This document shows, in pieces, positions 42,086 to 50,469 of a DNA stretch of 64,000 nucleotides. The notes under the pieces were generated by a model, which saw only the letters and a program-made list of their open reading frames with translations, was not told the origin of the DNA and searched no databases. The first letter of the stretch is position 1. Every line of letters begins with the position of its first letter. The position numbers and the translations under genes were made by a program. Source of the DNA: Flexilinea sp. (GTDB lineage Bacteria > Chloroflexota > Anaerolineae > Anaerolineales > Anaerolineaceae); contig JAFRIR010000083.1 in the NCBI GenBank assembly GCA_017432685.1, positions 1 to 64,000 on the forward strand. Reading direction: 5' to 3'.

Positions 42086-42919
42086 ATGAAAAAGTATTTG
42101 GTTTTGATTATTGCTGCGCTGCTGGTCCTGACGGCCGCTTCCGTTTCCGCCAAGGGAATCACCATCGCAGTCCCGAATGATGCGACCAATGAAGGTCGTG
42201 CGCTTCTGCTGCTGGAAGCTTATGGCTTGATCGATGTTGATGACGAAGCCGGCATCACCGCTACCGTCGCCGACATCACAGACAACCCGCTGGGTCTCGA
42301 ATTCGTTGAAGTGGAAGCCGCGATGGTTCCGAATGTACTGGCCGATGTGGACTATGGCATCATCAACGGGAACTATGCTTTGGCCGCGGAACTGGATGCC
42401 GCGCTGCTTTATGAAAACGCCGAATCCCCCTATGTGAACGTCGTCTCCGTCAAGGAAGAAAATGTTGATACCGACGAAGCCAAAGCGCTGGCAGCTGCCG
42501 TGCTGAGCCAGGAAGTTGTGGACTATTTCGAAAGCTACGAAGGTCAGGCGATCTCTGTTGTGGAAGATCCGACCGACGGTTATGACCCGGATGTGGATTA
42601 TGAAGCGCTGGCCGGCGAGACCATCAAGGTCCTCTGCACACTGGACCCGCACTCCTATGTACTGGAAATCGCCAAAGATATCCTTGCTGAAAAGGACATC
42701 AAGCTGGACATCACCATCGTGGATGATTATGTGACACCGAACACCATCGTCAATGACGGCGACGCCTTCGCGAACTTCTTCGCCCACAGCCCGTACCAGG
42801 AAGACTTCAATGAGCAGAACGGCACCGACCTCACCACCATCGCCGGAGTGCACGTCGAACCGATGGGGCTTTACGCCGGGAAACAGGCTGACCTCACAGC
42901 CCTTGGATTGGACGAATAA
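42086..42919 (+). CDS. metQ: Methionine-binding protein MetQ/NlpA family, circularly permuted
   Basis: A 277-residue exported protein. The signal peptide ends SVSA (1-22); there is no lipobox. The halves of MetQ are in reversed order. Residues 24-158 match the normal C-terminal half (IAVPNDATNEGRALLLLEAY, GIINGNYAL, NAESPYVNVVSV). An acidic linker follows (VEDPTDGYDPDVDYEALAG, 159-177). Residues 178-277 match the normal N-terminal half (TIKVLCTLDPHSYVLEIAKD, DDYVTPNTIVNDGDAFANFF, VHVEPMGLYAGK). The new termini fall at the hinge between the lobes, as a true circular permutation would give. metN and metI lie 500 bases downstream, supporting D/L-methionine import. No frameshift is seen. Confidence 0.9.
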   Translation: MKKYLVLIIAALLVLTAASVSAKGITIAVPNDATNEGRALLLLEAYGLIDVDDEAGITATVADITDNPLGLEFVEVEAAMVPNVLADVDYGIINGNYALAAELDAALLYENAESPYVNVVSVKEENVDTDEAKALAAAVLSQEVVDYFESYEGQAISVVEDPTDGYDPDVDYEALAGETIKVLCTLDPHSYVLEIAKDILAEKDIKLDITIVDDYVTPNTIVNDGDAFANFFAHSPYQEDFNEQNGTDLTTIAGVHVEPMGLYAGKQADLTALGLDE

Positions 42920-42941
42920 AGCAAATCCGATTGCTGATTTG

Positions 42942-42974
42942 AAAAGAGGGCTGCATCATCTGCAGCCCTCTTTT
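42942..42974. terminator. Bidirectional terminator after metQ
   Basis: AAAAGAGGGCTGCA and TGCAGCCCTCTTTT are perfect 14-bp arms around TCATC. The A and T flanks serve both metQ (+) and the converging antitoxin-like gene (-). Confidence 0.88.
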
Positions 42975-42988
42975 GAACTTATTCATAT

Positions 42989-43237
42989 TTATTTTCTGTC
43001 AGAAAACGAAATCTTCCTCTGATTGTTTGCACAATCTGTCAGATACATATTGATTGCCGTTTGGTAGGAAATACCAAGGGCATCTGCCTGGTCCCTGAAG
43101 TAATTCAATGTTCGAACCGGCATACTGATGGAAATCTCTTTTCGCAATTGATTGATGTAAGGGTTGTGGATCGCCTTGGAAAAATCAATGATTTCCGGCA
43201 TATCATCATCTAACAGTTCTTCCTCATAATCTTCCAT
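42989..43237 (-). CDS. BrnA/CopG-like antitoxin, orphan
   Basis: An 82-residue protein with an acidic start (MEDYEEELLDDDMPEIIDFS), then NPYINQLRKEISISMPVRTL and FRDQADALGISYQTAINMYL, the ribbon-helix-helix pattern of BrnA/CopG antitoxins. No toxin-like frame lies on either side, so it is either an orphan or a chromosomal regulator. It converges on metQ across a shared terminator and separates metQ from metNI. AT-rich DNA surrounds it. Confidence 0.7.
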   Translation of the reverse strand: MEDYEEELLDDDMPEIIDFSKAIHNPYINQLRKEISISMPVRTLNYFRDQADALGISYQTAINMYLTDCANNQRKISFSDRK

Positions 43238-43304
43238 AAGAATGATTATACAACAAAAATATTCTTTTTTACCTGCTTGGTCTATGATTGTATTTGTAAG
43301 TCAT

Positions 43305-43335
43305 TTGACAACGAAGAATGAGCATGAGATATAAT
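43305..43335 (+). promoter_or_regulatory. Promoter of metNI
   Basis: -35 TTGACA (43305-43310) and -10 TATAAT (43330-43335), both consensus, with a 19-bp spacer, 80 bases before metN. Confidence 0.6.
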
Positions 43336-43414
43336 GAAATGAACTGTCCGGAAATCAGAAATATAGTGGACTTTCGGTCCGATGTAATTCTCTGTCGGGC
43401 AAAGGAGATTATAG

Positions 43415-44443
43415 ATGATCGAATTGAGAAACCTCTCCAAACAATTTGAGACCTCAGATGGTTCTGTGGATGCTTTGCGTCACATCAACCTGACAGTCCA
43501 GGATGGAGATATTTACGGCATTATCGGCATGAGCGGCGCGGGGAAAAGTACCCTGGTGCGCTGCATCAATATGCTGGAAAAACCAACCGAAGGCAGTGTG
43601 ATCTGGGACGGCAAAGATCTTGGGGCAATGTCTGAGAAAGAACTGCGGGCAATGAGGCGCCGGATCACCATGATCTTCCAGAGCTTCAACCTGCTGATGC
43701 AGCGGACCTGCCTGAAAAACGTTACACTGCCCCTTCGCCTGGGCGGCATGAAAAATTCCGAAGCGGAAAAACGGGGTATGGAACTGCTGGAGCTGGTCGG
43801 TCTGCCTGACAAAGCCAATGCCTATCCGGCTCAGCTTTCCGGCGGACAGCAGCAACGTGTGGCGATCGCCCGTGCCCTGGCGACTGACCCGGAAGTGCTG
43901 CTCTGCGATGAGGCAACCTCTGCGCTGGACCCGAAAACCACACACGCCATTCTGGAACTGATTCGCGACATCAACCGGAAGCTGGGCATCACGGTCATTG
44001 TCATCACTCACCAGATGAGCGTGGTGCAGGAGATCTGCTCTCATGTGGCCATCCTGGAGCACGGTGAAGTGGTGGAAGAGGGTGAAGTCAGCGAAGTGTT
44101 CTCCAACCCGAAGGCTAACGCCACAAAGAACCTGATCTATCCGGAGCTTTCGGACGGAGCGGCAATTTTGGCCGAAGGCGGGCAGAAGATCCGTGTTATT
44201 TATAACGGCGCGGTTGCTTCCCGGGAGCCGATGATCGCAAAAATGGCGCTGGACTGCGGCATTCTCGCCAGCATTCTGGGCGCTTCCACCCGTTCTGTCG
44301 GTGACCTTGCTTATGGCTACATTTTGCTGGAGATTCCCGGCGGTCCGGCTGAACTTGCCAAAGCCGTGACCTATCTGAGTTCCATACCGGACATTATCGT
44401 GCAGGTTGAGGCTGAATACGGTTCGAAGGAGGTCCGGCCATGA
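43415..44443 (+). CDS. metN: Methionine ABC importer ATP-binding protein MetN
   Basis: A 342-residue ATPase with Walker [14 protein letters not shown], the signature [15 protein letters not shown], Walker [17 protein letters not shown] and the switch histidine in ITHQMSVV. The last 90 residues ([20 protein letters not shown]) are the NIL domain, which binds methionine and shuts the transporter down when internal methionine is high. Its presence supports methionine as substrate. AAAGGAGATT precedes the ATG. The stop overlaps metI (ATGA). Confidence 0.95.
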   Translation: MIELRNLSKQFETSDGSVDALRHINLTVQDGDIYGIIGMSGAGKSTLVRCINMLEKPTEGSVIWDGKDLGAMSEKELRAMRRRITMIFQSFNLLMQRTCLKNVTLPLRLGGMKNSEAEKRGMELLELVGLPDKANAYPAQLSGGQQQRVAIARALATDPEVLLCDEATSALDPKTTHAILELIRDINRKLGITVIVITHQMSVVQEICSHVAILEHGEVVEEGEVSEVFSNPKANATKNLIYPELSDGAAILAEGGQKIRVIYNGAVASREPMIAKMALDCGILASILGASTRSVGDLAYGYILLEIPGGPAELAKAVTYLSSIPDIIVQVEAEYGSKEVRP

Positions 44444-45147
44444 ATTTCGCAAACGCTTTCACTCCGGAACGACTGCAGGAAGCCTGGAACTGCCTGCTGA
44501 TTGAGTTTCCCTTTGCAATTTGGGAGACCCTTTATTCCACACTGCTCGCAACTTTGTTTGCGATCATCATCGGGCTGCCGCTGGGCGTGCTGCTGGTGAC
44601 GGGGGAACCGAAAGGCATCCGTCCGCTGCCGAAGGTGCTCATGAGCTTTCTGAATGTTTTCATCAACTTCCTGCGCTCGGTGCCGTTCATCATCCTGATG
44701 GTGATGATCATCCCGCTGACCCGGGTGATCGTCGGCACTTCGGTCGGTACAGTCGCATCTATCGTGCCGCTGACGGTCGCAGCTTTCCCGTTCATTGCCC
44801 GTTTGGTGGAAAGCAGCTTGCGGGAGGTGAATCCGAACATTATTGAGACCGCCCAGGCGATGGGCGCCACCCCGATGCAGATCATCACCCATGTGATGCT
44901 GCCGGAAAGCGTACCTTCGCTGATCACCAATTTCACCCTGGCCATCACCACCATCATGGGGTACACGGCCATGTCCGGCGCGGTTGGCGGCGGCGGTCTG
45001 GGGAAGCTGGCGCTGGCTTATGGTTATCAGCGTTATCGCTATGCGGTGCTTTATCTGGCTGTCATCGTTCTGGTGCTGATCACCCAGCTCATCCAGTCCT
45101 TCGGCACCTGGCTCGCCCGCAAGTGCGACAAACGTCTGAAAGACTGA
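44440..45147 (+). CDS. metI: Methionine ABC importer permease MetI
   Basis: A 235-residue permease with five hydrophobic spans. Family blocks are WETLYSTLLATLFAIIIGLP, FLNVFINFLRSVPFIILMV and the ATPase-contacting ETAQAMGATPMQIITHVMLP loop, followed by SGAVGGGGLGKLALAYGYQ. The length is normal for MetI. The ATGA overlap with metN couples translation. A terminator follows at 45163-45195. Confidence 0.95.
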   Translation: MNFANAFTPERLQEAWNCLLIEFPFAIWETLYSTLLATLFAIIIGLPLGVLLVTGEPKGIRPLPKVLMSFLNVFINFLRSVPFIILMVMIIPLTRVIVGTSVGTVASIVPLTVAAFPFIARLVESSLREVNPNIIETAQAMGATPMQIITHVMLPESVPSLITNFTLAITTIMGYTAMSGAVGGGGLGKLALAYGYQRYRYAVLYLAVIVLVLITQLIQSFGTWLARKCDKRLKD

Positions 45148-45162
45148 CATTTGAATTATGCG

Positions 45163-45195
45163 AAACGCCCGGAGGATTTTCCGGGGCGTTTTGTT
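45163..45195 (+). terminator. Terminator after metI
   Basis: AAACGCCCGGA pairs with TCCGGGGCGTTT (one bulge), followed by a short T-run. Confidence 0.8.
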
Positions 45196-45299
45196 AATAA
45201 ATATCTGACACAGTGTTTATGAAAACTTATCTTTAATGCCTCATACTATACAGCGTAATGAAAAAATGATCTTCCCTGCAAAGGGGGAGGAGGTGAACC

Positions 45300-47864
45300 A
45301 TGAATTTCGATAAATATACACAAAAAGCACAGGAAGCGATATCACAGACGCAGCAGGTGGCGCTGGAATTTTCTCATCAATCCGTCGAACCGGCTCATTT
45401 ACTGCTGGCCTTGCTTCGTCAGCAGGACGGCATTGTCCCGGCGCTGGTGACAAGGATCTCCGGAAGCACGGCCGGTTTGCTGGAGGCGGTGCAGAAAGAT
45501 CTGGAATCCCGTCCGAAAATTTACGGCAGCACCACATCTCTGACACTGGCAAGAACAACTTCTGACGTTTTTACCAATGCCGAAAGCATCGCCAAGGGAA
45601 TGCAGGATGAATATGTTTCCACAGAACATCTGCTGCTGGCGCTGTGTGACAGCATTGAAGGCAAAAAACTTTCACAATTCGGTATCACGAAGGATTCCAT
45701 CCTGCGTGCACTGACTGCGGTGCGCGGCAATCAGCGTGTGACCGGGCAGAACCCGGAAGACACCTATCAGGCGCTGGAAAAATACGGACGTGACATGACC
45801 GCGATCGCCCGGCAGGGGAAACTGGACCCGGTGATCGGACGTGATGATGAGATCCGCCGCACGATCCAGATTCTTTCCCGCCGAACCAAGAACAACCCGG
45901 CGCTGATCGGTGAACCGGGCGTCGGGAAAACCGCAGTCGTGGAAGGGCTGGCACAGCGTATCGTCAAAGGCGATGTACCGGAAGGGTTGAAGAACAAACG
46001 ACTGGTCCAGCTGGATATGTCCGCACTGGTGGCAGGCGCCAAATACCGCGGTGAATTTGAGGAACGTTTGAAGGCGGTCCTGAAGGAAATCACCGAATCC
46101 GATGGTGAGATCATTCTCTTCATCGATGAAATGCACACCATCGTCGGTGCGGGCGCCGCGGAAGGCTCCATGGATGCCGGCAACATGATCAAACCGATGC
46201 TGGCGCGTGGGGAACTGCACCTGATCGGTGCAACCACACTGGACGAATACCGCAAATATGTGGAAAAAGATCCTGCGCTGGAACGCCGATTCCAGACAGT
46301 TCTGATCGAAGAACCATCTGTTGAAGACACCATCAGCATTCTGCGTGGTCTGAAGCAGCGTTATGAAGTCCATCATGGGGTCCGGATCACGGACGGCGCG
46401 GTGATCGCGGCGGCAACGCTCTCTCACCGTTATATCGCCGACCGACACCTGCCGGACAAAGCCATCGACCTGATCGATGAAGCCGCTGCCCGTCTGCGAA
46501 CGGAAATCGATTCCAAACCGCAGGCATTGGACGATGTGGACCGCCAGATCATTCAGCTGGAGATCGAGCGTCAGGCATTGCTCAAAGAAAACGACAAGGG
46601 TTCTCTCGAACGTCTCGACAAGATCAAGCAGGAGCTTTCTGACCTGAATGAGAAGTCCGCTGCGCTGACCACACAATGGCAGACGGAAAAGGAAGCGATT
46701 TCAAAACTGCGGACAACCAAAGAAGCCATTGAAGAACTGAACGTCCGCATTGAACAGGCGGAGCGCTACAATGATTTCGAGAAGGCGGCCAAGCTGCGTT
46801 ACGGTGACCTGCCGGCCCTGATGAAGGAACGGGATGATGCCGAAGAAAAACTGAAAAATCTGCAGACGAATGGCGCACTGCTGAAAGAAAATGTTGACGC
46901 GGAAGAGATCGCGGAAATCGTCGGCCGCTGGACCGGTATCCCGGTCTCCCGGCTGCTGGAAAGCGAAATGCAGAAGCTGGTTCACATGGAAGACCGGCTG
47001 CACGAACGTGTTGTCGGTCAGGATGACGCTGTGACTGTTGTCTCCAATGCAGTCCGACGTTCACGTGCAGGACTTCAGGATCCGAACCGGCCGATCGGTT
47101 CGTTCATCTTCCTCGGACCTACCGGGGTCGGTAAGACTGAACTGGCCCGGGCATTGGCTGAGTTCCTCTTTGATGATGAACGGGCGATGGTTCGCATCGA
47201 CATGAGTGAATATCAGGAAAAGCACACGGTCTCCCGTCTGGTCGGGGCGCCTCCGGGATATGTCGGTTACGAAGAAGGTGGTCAGCTGACGGAAGCAGTA
47301 CGCCGGAAGCCTTACAGTGTGGTGCTGTTTGATGAGATCGAAAAAGCTCATCCGGAAGTCTTCAATGTCATGCTCCAGCTGCTGGATGATGGACGTCTGA
47401 CGGATGGACAGGGGCGCACGGTGGACTTCCGCAACACGGTTATCATCATGACCTCCAACGCGGGTTCCGAACTGTGGCTTGCTGAAAAGAACAACGTGAC
47501 CCGCGACGAGCTGAACCGGGTGCTGCAGCGGACCTTCAAGCCGGAATTTCTGAACCGTCTGGATGAGATCGTGATCTTCCATGGCCTGACCCGCGATGAT
47601 CTGAACCGCATCGTCGACATTCAGCTCAAGCGTGTCCGCGATTTGCTGGCCCAGCGTGACATCAGGATCGAACTGACACAGGCTGCCAAGGATTACATCG
47701 TCGACAAAGGTTCCGATACCGATTTCGGTGCCCGTCCGCTGAAACGTGCCATCCAGCATGAGCTGCAGGATCCGTTGGCGCTTCAGATCCTTGAAGGAAA
47801 CTTCATCGAAGGTGATACCGTGAAGGTGGACTCTGACGGTGAAAAGCTGAGCTTTTCAAAATAA
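45300..47864 (+). CDS. clpB: ATP-dependent protein disaggregase ClpB
   Basis: An 854-residue AAA+ chaperone that works with DnaK to pull proteins out of aggregates. The N-terminal Clp repeats ([20 protein letters not shown]) lead to NBD1 (GEPGVGKT, then [11 protein letters not shown]). The coiled M domain (about 400-520: [20 protein letters not shown]) distinguishes ClpB from ClpA/ClpC. NBD2 ([27 protein letters not shown]) and the C-terminal D2-small domain follow. The ribosome-binding site AAAGGGGGAGGAGG is strong. No CIRCE or other heat-shock operator was seen in the 100 bases upstream. Confidence 0.97.
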   Translation: MNFDKYTQKAQEAISQTQQVALEFSHQSVEPAHLLLALLRQQDGIVPALVTRISGSTAGLLEAVQKDLESRPKIYGSTTSLTLARTTSDVFTNAESIAKGMQDEYVSTEHLLLALCDSIEGKKLSQFGITKDSILRALTAVRGNQRVTGQNPEDTYQALEKYGRDMTAIARQGKLDPVIGRDDEIRRTIQILSRRTKNNPALIGEPGVGKTAVVEGLAQRIVKGDVPEGLKNKRLVQLDMSALVAGAKYRGEFEERLKAVLKEITESDGEIILFIDEMHTIVGAGAAEGSMDAGNMIKPMLARGELHLIGATTLDEYRKYVEKDPALERRFQTVLIEEPSVEDTISILRGLKQRYEVHHGVRITDGAVIAAATLSHRYIADRHLPDKAIDLIDEAAARLRTEIDSKPQALDDVDRQIIQLEIERQALLKENDKGSLERLDKIKQELSDLNEKSAALTTQWQTEKEAISKLRTTKEAIEELNVRIEQAERYNDFEKAAKLRYGDLPALMKERDDAEEKLKNLQTNGALLKENVDAEEIAEIVGRWTGIPVSRLLESEMQKLVHMEDRLHERVVGQDDAVTVVSNAVRRSRAGLQDPNRPIGSFIFLGPTGVGKTELARALAEFLFDDERAMVRIDMSEYQEKHTVSRLVGAPPGYVGYEEGGQLTEAVRRKPYSVVLFDEIEKAHPEVFNVMLQLLDDGRLTDGQGRTVDFRNTVIIMTSNAGSELWLAEKNNVTRDELNRVLQRTFKPEFLNRLDEIVIFHGLTRDDLNRIVDIQLKRVRDLLAQRDIRIELTQAAKDYIVDKGSDTDFGARPLKRAIQHELQDPLALQILEGNFIEGDTVKVDSDGEKLSFSK

Positions 47865-47871
47865 AAAATAT

Positions 47872-47906
47872 GGTACAGATGCACCCGGTGCATCTGTACC
47901 TTTTTT
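47872..47906 (+). terminator. Terminator after clpB
   Basis: GGTACAGATGCAC and GTGCATCTGTACC are perfect 13-bp arms around CCG, followed by TTTTTT. Confidence 0.93.
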
Positions 47907-47927
47907 AGCATTTTTCGGGGATACAAT

Positions 47928-48389
47928 ATGCGTCTGACAACTTTATGCTATATCGAAAATGACGGCTGCTGGCTGATGATGCACCGGGTAAAGAAAGAAG
48001 AAGATGAAAACGCCGGGAAGTGGATCGGTATCGGTGGTCATCTGGAAGAAAATGAATCCCCGGAAGAGTGCATCCGCCGGGAGGCAAGGGAAGAGGCCGG
48101 ATTGGAGCTGACTGACCTGCGGCTCCGCGGTATTCTCACTTTTATACTGCCGGATTGGGGTAATGAGCTGACCTTCCTTTATACCGCGCACACGGATACA
48201 ACTGAGCTCAAAGAGTGCAGTGAGGGTGTTTTGAAATGGATCCCGATCCGGGAAGTTACGGATCTCCCTTTGTGGGAGGGTGACCGGATATTCCTCCCGC
48301 TGCTTCAAACGAGAGATGATGTCTTTTCGCTGAAGCTCAACTATGAGCCGGGAGGGAATCTTTCATCCTGGTCAATAGAACCAAAATAA
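47928..48389 (+). CDS. Nudix hydrolase, MutT-like
   Basis: A 153-residue pyrophosphohydrolase. The Nudix box begins GGHLEENESPEECIRREARE and ends EAGL, with all key Gly, Glu and Arg residues for Mg2+ and diphosphate. The start (TTLCYIENDGCWLMMHRVKK) resembles the 8-oxo-dGTP diphosphatase group. It lies just after the clpB terminator, so it needs its own promoter. The substrate is not certain. Confidence 0.9.
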   Translation: MRLTTLCYIENDGCWLMMHRVKKEEDENAGKWIGIGGHLEENESPEECIRREAREEAGLELTDLRLRGILTFILPDWGNELTFLYTAHTDTTELKECSEGVLKWIPIREVTDLPLWEGDRIFLPLLQTRDDVFSLKLNYEPGGNLSSWSIEPK

Positions 48390-48443
48390 GCCATCAGAAC
48401 AAGGTCAACCCGCTGCTTACCTATAACCCTGTGTTGATTTGAT

Positions 48444-48577
48444 AAGGAAATCTCTAATAACTCCCGGGCGGGGGTATGGGGGCGGCAGCCCCCGGAGACC
48501 TCCAGAGGAGATTCAGAGAATTTATTCTCTGAATCTCCTCTGGACAGAGAAAAATTGATGTTTTTAGAGGGTCTCTT
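48444..48577. repeat. Possible MITE-like element, second copy
   Basis: The left end AAGGAAATCTCTAATAA and right end TTTTTAGAGGGTCTCTT are imperfect inverted repeats related to those at 5834-5920. The core shares CGGGCGGGGGTATG..GGCAGCCCCC with it. This copy contains an extra 44-bp palindrome. Confidence 0.45.
48501..48544. repeat. Perfect 44-bp palindrome (21-bp arms)
   Basis: The arms run from TCCAGAGGAGATTCAG to the complementary CTGAATCTCCTCTGGA, meeting at a two-base TT centre. In RNA this would form a very stable hairpin, but no T-run follows directly, so it is not a standard terminator. Confidence 0.9.
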
Positions 48578-48767
48578 AAAACAATATTATAAATTCCGGC
48601 TGATACTGTCCGGAAACAATTTTATGGTATCATTCGTTATAGATGTTAGAATTGCTAAGGTTGTCATACCGGAAACGCTCTGTATTGCTCCATGTCTGCT
48701 GTTTTGCGGCAACAGAATGAATAAGCAGGACAGGCAGTGGGAATGTCCGGCTAAGGAGAGGTAGATC

Positions 48768-50408
48768 ATGAAAAATAAAATCTTCAGCATATCGATATTG
48801 ACCATGACCGGTTTGTTTGGGCTGTTGGTTGCTTTTCTGGTGTTGATTTTTTACTTTATGGATGTGCCGGTTATCTATGCATTGATCGGCGGCATCGTGG
48901 GATTGATCCTTCAGTTCATGATCAGTCCGTTTCTGACGGACCTGAACATGAAATGGATCTACAAAGCAAAATTCGATGCACAGATCCCGGAATATCTGAA
49001 TAAATTTATTGCTGATGTCTGTGCGCAGAACAACATGAAACTTCCCCGCATCGGTTATATTGATGACGGTGCACCAAATGCTTTCACCTATGGTCACACC
49101 AAAAATGATTCCCGCATTATTCTTACCCGTGGGATTTTTGAACTGCTGGACGGTGAAGAGATCAAGGCTGTTGTTGCCCATGAACTGGGTCATGCAGTGC
49201 ATTATGACATGATGGTGATGACCGCCGCACAGCTGGTGCCGATGGTGCTTTACGCTATCTACCAGGCCTGTCTCAAATATGAGCCGTCCGGAAGCAGTAA
49301 GGATGACTCCAAGGGTGAAGGCGCTGTCCGACTGATCGGTGTGCTGGCATATATTCTTTATATCATTGCCAACTATATCGTTCTCTGGCTTTCCCGTCAG
49401 CGAGAATATTATGCGGACCAGTTTTCTGCTGAGGTCACCCGGAATCCGAATGCACTGGCTTCAGCGCTGGTGGAGATCGGGTTCGGTCTGAGCACAAAAG
49501 AAAAGCGTAACAGCGGACAGTCTGTCGCCAATGCAACAACGCTCGGCATCTCCGATGCGCCCAGCTCCAAGTCAATGGCAATCAGTGGCTTTGTCGACGG
49601 ACCTTACGGCGCTGAATTCACCAAAGGGAGCATCAAAAACGCTATGAAATGGGACCTCTGGAATCCATGGGCAACGGTTTATGAGCTGAATTCAACGCAT
49701 CCGCTGATTTCCAAACGTCTTTTGGCGCTGAGTGATCAGTCACAGAACTATGGGCAGGAGCCCTATGTGACCTTCGATCTGGTGAAGCCGGAGAGCTACA
49801 TGGATGATTTTGCCAAAGATGTTGCGGTCGATTTTCTGCCCTGGATCACCTTCATCATTGCGCTGATCATCTTCTTTGTGGTCAACCCGGGAAAGAACAT
49901 CTATTTTGCCGGGCTGCTTCTGCTCATTCCGCTGGCGGCTTCGCTTTTCAAATATGGATACAGTCACCCGAAAAAAGACTTTGTACCGAACACAGTTCGG
50001 GGATTGCTGGGTGAAGTGAAGGTCTCCGGAATCACTTCGATTCCCTGCGAGGTAACGGGCAGAATTATCGGACGCGGAAACCCGGGATGCATCTTCAATG
50101 AGGATTTTGTCGTACAGGATGAAACAGGCATTGTTTTTCTGGATTATGAGCAGCCGCTGTTCCTTATCAACAAAATCTTCGCACTGTTCAAATCACCGGA
50201 ATATTTTGACAAGGTCGTGACTGCCCGCGGCTACTATCGCCGCGCTCCGGTGCCCTTCATTCAGCTCAAGGAGCTGGTGATCGATGGGGAAGTCAAAAAA
50301 TGTCATACGATCAGCTGGGGCTGGATATGGCGCTGGGTCCTGTTCGGTCTGGCTGCTGTGGCGACAGTATTGTTTATTATTGTCGGTTTCTCCGCAGGAA
50401 GTATTTAG
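48768..50408 (+). CDS. Membrane-bound M48 family metallopeptidase (HtpX-like)
   Basis: A 546-residue protein. Two N-terminal spans (about 7-60) are followed by a peptidase domain with zinc motif HELGH (138-142). The third ligand Glu is probably in SRQREYYADQFS. Further spans near 175-205 flank the active site, as in HtpX, which degrades damaged membrane proteins. Beyond the usual ~290 residues, the C-terminal half adds two spans (about 360-395), a soluble domain of about 110 residues (FVPNTVRGLLGEVKVSGITS) and a final span. That extra domain is not recognised. The gene is monocistronic, with a shared terminator downstream. Confidence 0.88.
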   Translation: MKNKIFSISILTMTGLFGLLVAFLVLIFYFMDVPVIYALIGGIVGLILQFMISPFLTDLNMKWIYKAKFDAQIPEYLNKFIADVCAQNNMKLPRIGYIDDGAPNAFTYGHTKNDSRIILTRGIFELLDGEEIKAVVAHELGHAVHYDMMVMTAAQLVPMVLYAIYQACLKYEPSGSSKDDSKGEGAVRLIGVLAYILYIIANYIVLWLSRQREYYADQFSAEVTRNPNALASALVEIGFGLSTKEKRNSGQSVANATTLGISDAPSSKSMAISGFVDGPYGAEFTKGSIKNAMKWDLWNPWATVYELNSTHPLISKRLLALSDQSQNYGQEPYVTFDLVKPESYMDDFAKDVAVDFLPWITFIIALIIFFVVNPGKNIYFAGLLLLIPLAASLFKYGYSHPKKDFVPNTVRGLLGEVKVSGITSIPCEVTGRIIGRGNPGCIFNEDFVVQDETGIVFLDYEQPLFLINKIFALFKSPEYFDKVVTARGYYRRAPVPFIQLKELVIDGEVKKCHTISWGWIWRWVLFGLAAVATVLFIIVGFSAGSI

Positions 50409-50421
50409 CGTGTTGAATACA

Positions 50422-50461
50422 GTAAAAGCCGCCGGTTAGATTTTGATCCGGCGGCTTTTTG
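50422..50461. terminator. Bidirectional terminator
   Basis: AAAAGCCGCCGG and CCGGCGGCTTTT are perfect arms around a 12-base loop, with T-runs on both strands. It serves the converging M48 and M3 peptidase genes. Confidence 0.92.
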
Positions 50462-50469
50462 TCTTTTTA

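Larger units (their letters stand above)
48390..48767. other. Intergenic region with MITE-like element and long palindrome
   Basis: A gap of 378 bases. It holds the element at 48444-48577, including a 44-bp palindrome. An AT-rich stretch leads to the gene at 48768, which has AAGGAGAGG as ribosome-binding site. A small 69-codon frame (48555) has no coding features and I reject it. Confidence 0.6.

Noticed and set aside
45200-45299. CIRCE element upstream of clpB
   Set aside because: No TTAGCACTC-N9-GAGTGCTAA-like inverted repeat was found.
48555-48764. A 69-codon frame before the M48 peptidase gene
   Set aside because: It overlaps the MITE-like element and the leader, and shows no coding features.
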